IMG/VR virus record: IMGVR_UViG_3300023179_004149
Span: 62,001-126,000 of that record
Reading direction: 5' to 3' (one strand)
Source of the DNA: a virus
Length of the DNA stretch: 64,000 nt
The notes under the pieces are model-generated. The model did not search any database, was not told where the DNA came from, and was given only the letters and a program-made list of their open reading frames with translations. A program made the translations under genes and the position numbers. Position 1 is the first letter of the stretch; every line of letters begins with the position of its first letter. Below are positions 42,846-53,377 of this stretch, piece after piece.

Positions 42846-43172
42846 TTACGTAAACATGGTATTACCGAATAAGTTCTTATATCGTTTTACTCCGACAACT
42901 AATATACCCACATAAGGCGCTGGGGCTGGGGAGGTCGTATTTCTTTCAATACTTCTAACACTGATTGATGATATTGACATATCCACCTTACCTAACATCG
43001 AAAAGGTTAAACCAGTTACCCCATTAATGTCTAGGGTTACCGTATCGTTTGTATTACCTAATGTAATAAATGATTGATAATTTATTGAATAGCCCGTAGT
43101 TTCCACCGCTGTTACAGCAGTATCTCCAGTTGTTATTTTTGTTAATACTAATTCTTGTTGATAATGTGGCAT
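42846..43172 (-). CDS. Small hypothetical (probably structural) protein
   Basis: 108 residues, beta-rich: HYQQELVLTKITTG, then a YQSFITLGNTNDTVTLDING strand pair, and a Pro-Ala linker (NTTSPAPAPYVGILVVGV). No cysteines, no signal peptide, no recognised domain. It is 6 bases downstream of the acidic protein gene and precedes the SSB promoter, so it probably ends the structural transcript coming from the hub genes. Confidence 0.7.
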   Translation of the reverse strand: MPHYQQELVLTKITTGDTAVTAVETTGYSINYQSFITLGNTNDTVTLDINGVTGLTFSMLGKVDMSISSISVRSIERNTTSPAPAPYVGILVVGVKRYKNLFGNTMFT

Positions 43173-43178
43173 AATATA

Positions 43179-43970
43179 CTATATATTTTTAAATGGATTA
43201 TCTTGTGGTGAATAGAAACTATCTTTCACTTGGCTATCATTGTAATCCGACATAATTGTTTTCATCATTGACATTTTTGATTTTTTTTCCATATCTGTCT
43301 GTGTTTTTTCACCTTGCCCTTTTGAATAGTCATCCAGGGTTACGCTAAAAGGATATGAGTCTTTTGCCAATGATTGTCTTCTTTCCATTTCGGTTGGTGG
43401 TCTCATTAATTCAACCTGTTTTGTCAAATCTTGCATTTTATTAATTAATGAATCCATTTTGGTTACGTTATTTTGAATGGCATCCACACGGCTCATTAAA
43501 TTATTAAATTGCTGAGTTGATTGATCAACTTTAGATAAAACATCTTGAACCTTCATTTTAAGTTCGTTGGTACCGTTTACGAGCTCAGTAACATCAACCT
43601 CCGTGGTATCATCATCACCACCCATTTCAACCCCAGATTCCATACTGTCATCACCCGCGCCACCCGTGTCATCCATACCAGCAGCAGGCGCTTCCGCATC
43701 AGCATTCATATCCAATGGTTCATTTGGCACCCCAACTTCACCAGTTGGATTATTCGGGTCAATACCTGTTGGTTCATTTGTATCCATATCATCAGCTGGT
43801 TCAGCAGCTGGTTCTTGCACTGGTGGAGGTGTATTCGGATCTTCCTCAGCTTCTGGAAGTTGCTGATGGAAATAGTATTGACCTTCTTTAATCAAATTAT
43901 CTTGATAGGATACTATTTGGCGGAAACGGCCAAGTTCTTTAGATAACGCCTCATTTAGCTTTTTGCTCAT
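43179..43970 (-). CDS. Acidic, disordered plus coiled-coil protein
   Basis: 263 residues. Residues 38-125 are a Pro/Glu/Asp/Gly-rich, probably disordered segment (PEAEEDPNTPPPVQEPAAEP and DDTGGAGDDSMESG). Residues 128-200 form a likely coiled coil with heptads (ELKMKVQDVLSKVDQ, NNLMSRVDAIQNNVTKMDSL). The disordered segment is coded by a patch clearly richer in G and C than its surroundings. Such a layout suits a scaffold, chaperone or connector protein, but nothing identifies it. It is coupled to the 72-aa gene, 1 base apart. Confidence 0.72.
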   Translation of the reverse strand: MSKKLNEALSKELGRFRQIVSYQDNLIKEGQYYFHQQLPEAEEDPNTPPPVQEPAAEPADDMDTNEPTGIDPNNPTGEVGVPNEPLDMNADAEAPAAGMDDTGGAGDDSMESGVEMGGDDDTTEVDVTELVNGTNELKMKVQDVLSKVDQSTQQFNNLMSRVDAIQNNVTKMDSLINKMQDLTKQVELMRPPTEMERRQSLAKDSYPFSVTLDDYSKGQGEKTQTDMEKKSKMSMMKTIMSDYNDSQVKDSFYSPQDNPFKNI

Positions 43971-43971
43971 A

Positions 43972-44190
43972 TTATCTGATAAAATTTCTATTTGAATTAC
44001 TTATTGGTCTTTCTTCTCTTAATAATTCTCTACCGTCTTCGAGAACTAATTTCTTTTCAATGATTGTTCTTTCAATTAAACCGTCCTTGCTCTTAATATA
44101 ACAGACACCAGTCTTTAAATCACAAACTTCTTGTCCTTCGGCTGGGTTTTCACCCAAAAAATCGTTAATTTGCTTGTTTATCTGATTCAT
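43972..44190 (-). CDS. Small hypothetical protein
   Basis: 72 residues. A Cys pair (CDLKTGVC, residues 23-30) is followed by a charged beta-hairpin pattern (LIERTIIEKKLVLEDGRELL). The ATG lies 13 bases after a TATTTATA motif, so this gene may begin a transcript that also covers the next two genes. Function unknown. Confidence 0.65.
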   Translation of the reverse strand: MNQINKQINDFLGENPAEGQEVCDLKTGVCYIKSKDGLIERTIIEKKLVLEDGRELLREERPISNSNRNFIR

Positions 44191-44203
44191 AAAAAATATT
44201 TCT

Positions 44204-44211
44204 TATAAATA
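44204..44211 (-). promoter_or_regulatory. Candidate phage promoter motif TATTTATA
   Basis: Coding-strand context AAGACTATTTATAA, identical over 14 bases to the site at 11616-11623. It ends 13 bases before the ATG at 44190, in the 32-base gap after the hub gene. Confidence 0.5.
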
Positions 44212-44222
44212 GTCTTATTTTT

Positions 44223-47200
44223 TTATAAAGTACTTAAAACCCCACTGAATGAATTAAATAACGCATCACCTGGCCCAGGGTGTTTAGTTAATTTGGTTTT
44301 CTGACCAATTACAGTGAAACCCTTCGATTCATACAGTTTAATAAATGTATCAATTTGTCTTTCCCAGCTACTATCATTTACGGTGGTGGTACTTTTTAAA
44401 TTACCCCAACCATAGCTACCATTTAAAATGTAATATTTAGCATTAGGGTACTTTGTTTTTATTAAGGTTATTAATTGATCGGCATTCGTGTTGTTTACAG
44501 ACCATCCGTCATTTGAACCTATAGATAATACCACTTTAGAAACTTTAGCATCAACATTTGCTTTATTTAAAGCTGATATTAAATTAACTGTTGTCCAACC
44601 AGTCACACTTAATGTTGTTGGGTTGGTTATTTTAGATATATTTGAATATTGTTGACTAACAGCTAAAGAAATAGAATCCCCGATTGTAATCGATGTACTA
44701 CCAATGTTTGTTGTATCACTATCCCAATACAACGGGTCGCTAACGTCATTAAATTTGTTAGCATACAATTCAGCCGTTGTACTCCTTCTTAATACATTAG
44801 GATCCGTTAATTTGGATGTGTATATTGACCTATCTTTAACAGTGATTACGAAAGATTTATCATTTGTATCACCACAACCTTTACATATTTCAACTTTTTT
44901 AGCAAATAATAATGCGGCATCATACGGATTTAAATTAGTACTATTATCAACCCAATCACTAAAATTGAAAGTTTTATTATATAAAAAATCTAATTGATCC
45001 TGTACGGTTCGACCAATAATATCCAGTATTTTTTCTGGATTGAAGGTATTCCCATAAGATATACCATTCCACTGTATTAAACCAACGGATGGATATCCAT
45101 CCGTATCTTCATCGTTGGTTTTCGTTGGATTGAATAAGCCGATGGTTTCAACATACATATTACCCATTATACCAGCAACTTGAGATTTTGTTAAACCTTT
45201 AGACTTCAAATAGTTTTTAATTATTATCTGATTATTAATATTTTTACCGTTAATAGCATTGTATCTAAATTTCAATTCTCTATCTGTTGCACTTTTAGGT
45301 AATCCACTCGTATTAACTATGTCGAAATAAAGCGCATTATTGGTGGTTGTTGTACTAAAAAATGATAAAACATTAGTGTCCCCACTAAATGTACCAACAT
45401 ATGTAACTTTAGCCAGATCTAAAATAGTACTCACTAAATCACTGATCTTTATTTTTTTATCCTTACTAAAATCTTTACTACCATTAAAGACATCAAATAA
45501 TTTTTTACTACGTGGTAGACTAAGTGGTGTTTCATTATATTTTGAAAATCCACTTTGTATAAACATATTGCACAACGATAAATCTATTGAATTAACATTG
45601 ATTTTGCTATCTATACGATAGTTTACCTCAGTATCATTTGTTATCTCAGTATCTGAAACAATACCATATACCGTATCTTTTAAATTATCAATTTTTATTT
45701 CGGATTGATAAACCGTTGCTGAAGCAATTTTATCTAATAAAACAGATAAACCAGATTGTCTGGAATAACCACCTTCGTTACTTTTATAAAGTTGTGACAA
45801 AGAAGCATGAGTTTTATTAAATTTATCTTTATACCTATCATCTTTGACTCTTTCCATATTCATAATAGCAATACTAACCATACCATCCAATATCTTACGA
45901 TGATCATTTGTTGTTGAATTTATTACATATTTTGATGTATTATATAAGGTGGCGATTATTGCTTTATTTGTTATATTATTACCAGTCGATTTACTTAAAG
46001 AGTAAATATAGGTACCCAATATATCCTTACCGTCAAAATCTTGGTAGAACGTATCGTTAATAATTTTTTGTAAGTATTCACCATATGGTTTATTAGAACT
46101 TTCAATTTTAGTGATTGGCCCGTAAGTATCTTTAATACCAATGGTTTGTATCCTGTTAGCCACTGGGACAGCTTGTTCAATTTGCCCGATTACTTTTTTT
46201 AACTGTTCAAGTATTACACGTCTTCTATCATCTTTAGTCGCTATTGGTTGTCTAACACCTTTGAAGGTCGTATACATTGAATTGGTTGATATTTTATGTG
46301 AAACATTGGTGATCCAATAGGTGCCATAAAACAGCGGTACGTTTTTCAAATAAAAGTAACTCAAGGGTTGAATTGTTGCATTACCTAATCCAGAAACCTG
46401 GCAAGTATACATATACTTTTCATATATAGGGAATAAATTACTTGTTTTAACGGTATTTGTTCCAGCGGATTTATTACTGTTATTAATATAATCAGTCCAG
46501 TTTAATATAGCTGATTCGGTAAATGAAAACTGAGAACTATCCAGTTCAAGTGATGTAAACATTTGTTGGTTTTGTTTGCCAAAATCAACAATAAATGATG
46601 TTACATTAGAATCTTTTATTTCATTTGGTGCATTTTCAGCGTTAAGAGTGTAGTCTTTATTTTTATCATCAAACGATATATCCAAACAAAATGAGTTCAA
46701 ATAATATTTGGTTGCTTTTTGTTCGGGTTTTAATCTATTTAATTCAGATGGTGTATTACCAACCTGAAAAATATAACCTGGTAAACCAGATAACCCACCA
46801 TAATAAGTTCCTTTATTTTCACCAACTATATCCTCACCAAATAATTCAGTATCTGTATGTGTTCCGAACATTTGATCAACAACATTACTCATACCAAATG
46901 ATGTTGATTGTGCTATAACACTACTCATGTTTAAATAATTAGGTATCCTCAAGAAATTAAAACCACTACCAGCTGCAACGGTACTATATATCTTATCCAC
47001 AGCTGTTGATATAATGTTTGAGAATGGGTTATTACTCGATGCGTTGTTTAAATCCTTATTAACAATAATATACTCATTTGAAAAGTCAGTATATAAGGTA
47101 TTATATAATGCTGGTAAATCCGCTAATACTTCAGTTCCAATATCGTTATTACCCCTATCCAAAATTTGGAATATTTGGAATAAATCGTAACCCTTTTTAT

Positions 47201-50200
47201 TTTTTGATGGTTCACAATCTTTATCACCAAAACTAATGAGAGGGAATAAATTATAATCCTTTATGTTGCTGATTTGTAATTGATCTAATTTACTAATTCC
47301 TTGAATATCGGTAACAATTGAGTCTGTGGTATACTCAAGTTTATCATATATTTGCTTGAAGTTGTAATAAGTTGTCTTTTTAAAATCATCAAAATTATCA
47401 TCACGTAATTTATTCTTATATGAATTAGGATTTGATGGGTTAGATGCGTCTGCGTAATATGTGTTGATTGTGTTAATAAACGAAGACATACCCCCAAGAG
47501 TATTGTTAACTGTTTTTTTCACAAAATCAATAAAATATTTCTGCTTATCCGATTCTGAAATAGTATTAAGGAAATCAATATTTTTAATTGGTTGATTTAA
47601 TCTACTGTCATTCTGAGGGTCATTCATTGGTTTAAGATAAACCTGAGATAATTTTAAATATTCCTGATAGGGTTGAATTGCGTTACCAGGTAATAAAGCC
47701 TCATTAATATATAATGTTGGTGTTTTTTCGGTTTTAAATTCATTATTCGATTTATTACTAATTTGTACTAATGTAATATATACGTATGATCTAATTATTT
47801 TTAATAATATTTTATATGTTTTTTCGTCAAATTTAATATTTAATGATCTATAAAATTGAGTTACAATATTATAGTATAAGTTGTCGTAAAACTTGGAATC
47901 ATAAGGATTTTTATATAAAGCTGACCCATAGAATCTTGGGTCAGCACCCTCATCAACTACCTTGATGTATGAATTATTTTGTATATATTTTTTATTAAGA
48001 TTAATTAAATTATTCTTCTCATCTTGTGTTGGTTCTGTGAAGCTTTCTATGTATTGATCAGAAAAAAGTATTTTTCTCATCATATATTTAACTATATCAA
48101 ATTCACTAAGAGTATCATCTAAGTCCTTATATGATTTAATTAAAGTATCATAATCCGATTTGTCAGATAACATTATATCTGGATTAAACGGGAATAAATG
48201 AGGGGTGAATTGGAGGTTGTTGTGTTCTGTAGATCCGAGCGGTGAAAAATTAGCTATTGTTTTTTTCATGCCACAAAACCCTTTTATTGCGGCTTCCGTT
48301 TTATTTAATTGCGCAAGCGTCAAAGCACCATTCATAAATTTATTAATACCGTATTTAGCCACAAAGTCATAAAAATACATTGAGTTACCTATTAGTAATA
48401 AGTTTATTTCATCGGCTGTTAATGTATAACCATCATCATCATAATCTTCGATGTCATTATACGCAATAAGTGATGATGCCATCATTAACGTGCGAAGATT
48501 AAATGTACCACTTTGATCCCTGGTTGCAAATTTTAAAAATTCATCCTTAAACGCTTCCAATTTTTCAATATCCAATGAATCTAATAATTGATTAAACGCA
48601 AACTGATCACCAAATAATGGGCCGTCACCAGTAAAATATTTTTTATATGTATCATAATCATCTATATTAAAATAGTTTTTTGTAAAATAATCACCATTAT
48701 TCAACATCTCATCCATACCATTATCAGAATCATAATAAAACCCATCTGTTTCATTATAATCGGGTTTTAATGAATAATATGATAACGTGGGATCAAACCA
48801 AAAGAATCTGGTTGTACCTTTCAATATTGTTTCATTATTAAATGCGTATTTAGTTAAAAAATTAGAATCGTTAAACGAAGGACTAACTAAATATTTTGGC
48901 TTTGCTGGATTTACATTACTGTCGTCAATATAAGATTTATTTTCCTTAAATACTCTGTTAATGACATCAATAAATGATTTTTTTGATGTTTCAACGCTAT
49001 CAAATTTACCATCTTTAAATTTAAATAACATCAAATCATTACTATTACCAGACTGTTGGTAAAAATTATTACTGAACGCATTTAAGTAGTATCGATTAGC
49101 TTTTTTATTTACTATACCATCAAAACCATAAAATTTTTCAGCATCAGTTTGATTCTTTTGTATTAAATCAACATGATCTGTAATAAAAGTACTGTCGTAG
49201 CTATTACTTAAAACGTTTTTATTATCATACGTAAAGCGAATATCATCCAAATTCTGATCATTCGATTTGAATAATTCAAAAGGGTCGATAAACCCACCAG
49301 ACGATGGGTATAAACCATATACCGCCATTGAGTCGATAGTTTCGTGATTTTGGATCTTATTTAATCGTTCAAGTGACCATAACTCTTTAAAATAATTGGT
49401 TATGTTTGTAGCTATTTGATTAACAGCATCCTCAATACCGATAGCCGTGTTATCCTTAAGTTTGATGGATGTGTCAAACTGAAGTTTGGCGTACTCTTTG
49501 TTAAAATAATAATTCTCCATCAAATACAATAGATATGGGTACCTTTGATTTCCAAATACCCTTAAACTACATATTTTAGAAAAATATGATAATAGTTCTT
49601 CATCGGTGATTGCATCACTAAGATATAACGCCTTAATCTTGGCCAGGGTTATAAATGATTGGATCATCGATTTACGTCGATCCGTATTAATTATATTTAT
49701 GGCGGTAGTAAATTGTGAATATAAAAAATCTGGTGTATATTCTAAGTTATTTTTAGAATACCCACCAACCCAACTATTTCTATAGAAAGCCGTAAACTCC
49801 ATTATGTTAGAGTCAAATGTTTTTATTGGTTTACTTATACCGCAATGGCCACCAATTAATGAATGGGGTTTATTGTTATTATATTGGCTTTTTTCTACCT
49901 TACCATTCAAATAATCACCATAAATAAATTTATTATATTCATTTAAAAAATTATTCTGTATACCATACCCAACGGCTGGCATAATATTAGTTGTGTTTAA
50001 TGTGATACTGCTATTAATCTCCAGATCATTGTCATACCCAATCAAATAATCAAAAGAATATTGTTGTTCTTTAATTAATGATCTGTCAACAATACGTGTT
50101 GATGGATGATAAATGGTACCAAATAAACTATCTGTTATCGTTGTTAATAATACCGATTTTCGTGTAATAACCTTACCTTTATACATTTTAGGTGTTCTTA

Positions 50201-50705
50201 ACAACTCATTAGAATAATACAGATCTTTCGTAATTTCTGGTATATCGGTTGGTATTAGAATTTTATTAGTTCTATCAAACACAGTGGATTGATCCACTAC
50301 ATTTGTGGTATTATTATCAAAGTTATAAATACTAAACTTTTGTTCATTAAAATAGTGTAAACCACCCAGGTATAAAATAAAAGGATATGGTAGCTCGATT
50401 AGTTCTTGGTTTTTATTAAAAAGCTGATGTAGATTTTGTGTTGAAACTGAATATTCACCTTCTTTTAATAATTGTTGCATATATGTTTTAACAAACATAA
50501 AAGCAACTTCTGGCGAGTTCGTCCTACCGCCATCCATTGATATTACCAAAGTATCAGCAAATGACGTTGTATTTAGAATAGTCGGCCCTTTAAATAAATC
50601 ATTCTCAACCGAAATATTTGTATTATCGGGTTTATTTACTATGGCACTATTATAATCAATAGTATTATTTTTATTATAATATTTAACTAAATTATCTAAA
50701 TTCAT
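44223..50705 (-). CDS. Giant (2160 aa) tail hub protein with lysozyme and SGNH esterase domains
   Basis: 2160 residues. Residues about 1833-1985 match a phage tail lysozyme: LKSKGLTKSQVAGIMGNMYV followed by ET (Glu1853 as probable catalytic acid), then VGLIQW. Residues about 2005-2160 form an SGNH/GDSL hydrolase: ITIGDSIS (Asp2010-Ser2011), LSIGSNDG (Gly2063, Asn2065) and a late HPGPGD (His2142). The first 1800 residues are Asn/Tyr/Asp-rich; part of them (near residue 1450, VPLFYGTYWITNVSHKIS) looks like hub beta-structure. By order it corresponds to T4 gp5/gp27 functions: local cell-wall digestion during injection. The esterase probably deacylates surface or envelope polymers; its substrate is unknown. 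Confidence 0.85.
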   Translation of the reverse strand: MNLDNLVKYYNKNNTIDYNSAIVNKPDNTNISVENDLFKGPTILNTTSFADTLVISMDGGRTNSPEVAFMFVKTYMQQLLKEGEYSVSTQNLHQLFNKNQELIELPYPFILYLGGLHYFNEQKFSIYNFDNNTTNVVDQSTVFDRTNKILIPTDIPEITKDLYYSNELLRTPKMYKGKVITRKSVLLTTITDSLFGTIYHPSTRIVDRSLIKEQQYSFDYLIGYDNDLEINSSITLNTTNIMPAVGYGIQNNFLNEYNKFIYGDYLNGKVEKSQYNNNKPHSLIGGHCGISKPIKTFDSNIMEFTAFYRNSWVGGYSKNNLEYTPDFLYSQFTTAINIINTDRRKSMIQSFITLAKIKALYLSDAITDEELLSYFSKICSLRVFGNQRYPYLLYLMENYYFNKEYAKLQFDTSIKLKDNTAIGIEDAVNQIATNITNYFKELWSLERLNKIQNHETIDSMAVYGLYPSSGGFIDPFELFKSNDQNLDDIRFTYDNKNVLSNSYDSTFITDHVDLIQKNQTDAEKFYGFDGIVNKKANRYYLNAFSNNFYQQSGNSNDLMLFKFKDGKFDSVETSKKSFIDVINRVFKENKSYIDDSNVNPAKPKYLVSPSFNDSNFLTKYAFNNETILKGTTRFFWFDPTLSYYSLKPDYNETDGFYYDSDNGMDEMLNNGDYFTKNYFNIDDYDTYKKYFTGDGPLFGDQFAFNQLLDSLDIEKLEAFKDEFLKFATRDQSGTFNLRTLMMASSLIAYNDIEDYDDDGYTLTADEINLLLIGNSMYFYDFVAKYGINKFMNGALTLAQLNKTEAAIKGFCGMKKTIANFSPLGSTEHNNLQFTPHLFPFNPDIMLSDKSDYDTLIKSYKDLDDTLSEFDIVKYMMRKILFSDQYIESFTEPTQDEKNNLINLNKKYIQNNSYIKVVDEGADPRFYGSALYKNPYDSKFYDNLYYNIVTQFYRSLNIKFDEKTYKILLKIIRSYVYITLVQISNKSNNEFKTEKTPTLYINEALLPGNAIQPYQEYLKLSQVYLKPMNDPQNDSRLNQPIKNIDFLNTISESDKQKYFIDFVKKTVNNTLGGMSSFINTINTYYADASNPSNPNSYKNKLRDDNFDDFKKTTYYNFKQIYDKLEYTTDSIVTDIQGISKLDQLQISNIKDYNLFPLISFGDKDCEPSKNKKGYDLFQIFQILDRGNNDIGTEVLADLPALYNTLYTDFSNEYIIVNKDLNNASSNNPFSNIISTAVDKIYSTVAAGSGFNFLRIPNYLNMSSVIAQSTSFGMSNVVDQMFGTHTDTELFGEDIVGENKGTYYGGLSGLPGYIFQVGNTPSELNRLKPEQKATKYYLNSFCLDISFDDKNKDYTLNAENAPNEIKDSNVTSFIVDFGKQNQQMFTSLELDSSQFSFTESAILNWTDYINNSNKSAGTNTVKTSNLFPIYEKYMYTCQVSGLGNATIQPLSYFYLKNVPLFYGTYWITNVSHKISTNSMYTTFKGVRQPIATKDDRRRVILEQLKKVIGQIEQAVPVANRIQTIGIKDTYGPITKIESSNKPYGEYLQKIINDTFYQDFDGKDILGTYIYSLSKSTGNNITNKAIIATLYNTSKYVINSTTNDHRKILDGMVSIAIMNMERVKDDRYKDKFNKTHASLSQLYKSNEGGYSRQSGLSVLLDKIASATVYQSEIKIDNLKDTVYGIVSDTEITNDTEVNYRIDSKINVNSIDLSLCNMFIQSGFSKYNETPLSLPRSKKLFDVFNGSKDFSKDKKIKISDLVSTILDLAKVTYVGTFSGDTNVLSFFSTTTTNNALYFDIVNTSGLPKSATDRELKFRYNAINGKNINNQIIIKNYLKSKGLTKSQVAGIMGNMYVETIGLFNPTKTNDEDTDGYPSVGLIQWNGISYGNTFNPEKILDIIGRTVQDQLDFLYNKTFNFSDWVDNSTNLNPYDAALLFAKKVEICKGCGDTNDKSFVITVKDRSIYTSKLTDPNVLRRSTTAELYANKFNDVSDPLYWDSDTTNIGSTSITIGDSISLAVSQQYSNISKITNPTTLSVTGWTTVNLISALNKANVDAKVSKVVLSIGSNDGWSVNNTNADQLITLIKTKYPNAKYYILNGSYGWGNLKSTTTVNDSSWERQIDTFIKLYESKGFTVIGQKTKLTKHPGPGDALFNSFSGVLSTL

Positions 50706-50707
50706 AA

Positions 50708-53377
50708 TTATATCTCTTTATATATGTCGAATACATTATTTATTGATTCAGCTTTATTCAATATAATATCGTCAGCGGTACTACTAAACGTCAGTGTATT
50801 AACTGTGGTATCATCAAATGAAACTTTAGCTGAGGTAAAGTTAGTATCAATTGCTATTGTATTTAATTTTTTATTAAGATCTTTAAGGAACCCCTGTATT
50901 AAATTAGCATCTTCACTTGAATTAAGTGAATTGTTAAATGGTTCTGGGTATTTATCGCTATAATAAATTTTGTTATATTTAAGATCTGGTATAATAGATG
51001 TTTTATTTTGTTTACCGTTTTCTAAAGCAATAGAATAGAGTTTAGGGGATGTGGTATTATATAACTTAGCGAATTTATTATTTGTTATTATAGCATTTTT
51101 TTTGTTAATAATTTCATCAAACTCTTTTTCACTAAATTTACTTTTATAGAGCTTTATCTCGTTTATAGTTTCTTTCTTATAAGTATCGGCATCATTTTTT
51201 TTAACATTGAAGAATGAATAACCAAATGATGTGAGGTTGTTTTGGAATTCATTTTTATCTGTGTATTTTTTTATAATTGAAGCCAGTAAATATTTTTGAT
51301 TAATACTGGTAATGGTGTTAATAACGTTATCGTCAATCAAACCAATTTCATAGTTAGCCATTGAGTTGGCATAATCACTTAAATTATTTGATCTGTAAAT
51401 AAAACCAGAATACATCAAATGCAATGTATATTTTTTAAATAACTCAAGCATAATATCATCCGCTTTTTTCTTATCCTCATATACACTCAAATCATCATAG
51501 TTAGAGTTACCTAAACAAAAAACCGATATAATACCAGTTTTTTTATTGCCGAAGAGATTATTCTGATCAGCACCGCCCATCTCTTTATGTAATCTACCTA
51601 TCGCATTATAAAATTCCTCCACAAATTGTACTTCAAACCAATCATCCGTTGCCGTATTTTTACCAGGGTATACCTGGACATTCATTTCAACATCCTCACC
51701 ATTTAAATTTCTTTTTTTGCTTTCATAATAATTGGGGAATGCTGAATATATTTTTGATTGATTTTTGTTTATAACAACAGTCGTATTTTTATCCTGAATT
51801 AATTGTCTTAAACCATCTTTCTCAATTTGGTTTATCGCCATCTCAGACACAATACGCATAAGTAACAGAAACGTTTGTATATTATTACTTATTATCCTAA
51901 CCACATTACTTAAATTTGGTTCGTATTTTAATGAATCTTTAATATTCTTTATCGTAATATCATAAGATTTATCCTCAATCTCTTTCAAAATATCATCCAA
52001 TAATAAATCAACCAGGGTTATGATATTGTTAAAATTATCTAAAAATAAACTATCACTATTTTTAAATTTAAAAATATCCTCAGTTAAAATATTATTTATA
52101 TCAGGTTTGGGTTGGTATGTTTTTACAGACCCATAAAATTTATTTATATTATTGGTGTAATTATTATACTGGGATAACGAGGTTATCTTTTTTAATTCAT
52201 TGTTAATATCGGATATACAATTAGCCGTTACCTGATCAAAAATACCGTTATCGGGTTTATCAATTATCTTATAAAGATATAACGAATTATTGCTATCTCT
52301 TTCTTTTGTATAAACTGTAGTATCGTTAAAATTAGCCCTGATCAATTCAACATTAGATTCAATAAAGTATTTTATCCTCAGTAAATTATTATTATCTTCT
52401 TCATTGTTGAGGTTGTCTGAATTATTAATTATTGAATCATATTGTATGCTTTGTAACGCCCTGGCTAAGTTAGTTAGCTTTGGAGCGCCCAATATTTCCA
52501 ATTTACTATATTTGTTAGAGTTTGAACCAAATTGATTAGCTAACTCTTTATTTTGGTTTTCGTATAATTTTTTAAGTATCTTATTACCTAAATAATCACC
52601 GTCTGAGGTTGCAAACATATATGGTGCCGCATAAGCATATATTATCAATATACTATTTAACAAAGAAAACACATCAGATTTGAAGTTACAGGTAATTGTA
52701 TAGTCACCAGTATTTGGATCAAATCGGTAATTTGATTGTATTAATACTAATTGTGTCTCAACCGTTTTACCATAATAACCCTTATATTTTAGAACAAATT
52801 TAGGATATGGGTAGGTGAAAAATATATTATATGGGTTATTTTCATCATTACCTCTTTCAAACAATGTTCTACCTTGAATATCAATAAATGTTATAGTCAT
52901 TGTTGGCTGAAAATCAGCATTTATGGCTATATCAATTGATGAAATACCGAATGTCTCTGGATCAACTATAAATGATTCACTTAATGGATTGTTAGTTATA
53001 TCGTTAGTAAAAAATTCACTCCACTGTGTCGTTAATTTATTTTTATACTGCGCTTTAGTGGTATTAGTTGCATTTTTTTGCAACGGGTTTAACATATTAA
53101 TTGTGATGAAATCATTATTAGGTAATATCGTTGTCTTCTCATTATCTTTAATAACACTATATTCTGGTTTTTTAAAAACCTTTAATTCAGCATATATTGT
53201 CAAGTCTTCCTGTTTGATATAACGGTCACTAACCACACCGTTTTCATCCATAACTTTATTCGGATCAATAACGATAGCACCCCTATCCGATTTTCTTTTA
53301 TCATCGGTGTTTATAACACGCTTCCATAATATATTTTCTATTAAACCCTTTTGCGGTTTTATAAATGTATTAGCCAT
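50708..53377 (-). CDS. Large hub/baseplate protein
   Basis: 889 residues, Asn/Ile/Lys-rich. Residues 145-240 contain a beta-rich block: FGISSIDIAINADFQPTMTI, then FIDIQGRTLFERG, YPYPKFVLKYKGYYGK and VETQLVLIQSNYRF. This looks like a tail-tube-type or gp27-like hub barrel; that is a judgement from pattern, not a match. The rest is helical with many Asn runs. It overlaps the gp53-like gene by 8 bases and is 2 bases before the 2160-aa hub, with which it probably assembles. Confidence 0.75.
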   Translation of the reverse strand: MANTFIKPQKGLIENILWKRVINTDDKRKSDRGAIVIDPNKVMDENGVVSDRYIKQEDLTIYAELKVFKKPEYSVIKDNEKTTILPNNDFITINMLNPLQKNATNTTKAQYKNKLTTQWSEFFTNDITNNPLSESFIVDPETFGISSIDIAINADFQPTMTITFIDIQGRTLFERGNDENNPYNIFFTYPYPKFVLKYKGYYGKTVETQLVLIQSNYRFDPNTGDYTITCNFKSDVFSLLNSILIIYAYAAPYMFATSDGDYLGNKILKKLYENQNKELANQFGSNSNKYSKLEILGAPKLTNLARALQSIQYDSIINNSDNLNNEEDNNNLLRIKYFIESNVELIRANFNDTTVYTKERDSNNSLYLYKIIDKPDNGIFDQVTANCISDINNELKKITSLSQYNNYTNNINKFYGSVKTYQPKPDINNILTEDIFKFKNSDSLFLDNFNNIITLVDLLLDDILKEIEDKSYDITIKNIKDSLKYEPNLSNVVRIISNNIQTFLLLMRIVSEMAINQIEKDGLRQLIQDKNTTVVINKNQSKIYSAFPNYYESKKRNLNGEDVEMNVQVYPGKNTATDDWFEVQFVEEFYNAIGRLHKEMGGADQNNLFGNKKTGIISVFCLGNSNYDDLSVYEDKKKADDIMLELFKKYTLHLMYSGFIYRSNNLSDYANSMANYEIGLIDDNVINTITSINQKYLLASIIKKYTDKNEFQNNLTSFGYSFFNVKKNDADTYKKETINEIKLYKSKFSEKEFDEIINKKNAIITNNKFAKLYNTTSPKLYSIALENGKQNKTSIIPDLKYNKIYYSDKYPEPFNNSLNSSEDANLIQGFLKDLNKKLNTIAIDTNFTSAKVSFDDTTVNTLTFSSTADDIILNKAESINNVFDIYKEI

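Noticed and set aside
43545-43946. Plus-strand ORFs opposite the acidic protein
   Set aside because: Low-complexity Ser/Pro/His sequences caused by the repetitive acidic coding on the other strand.
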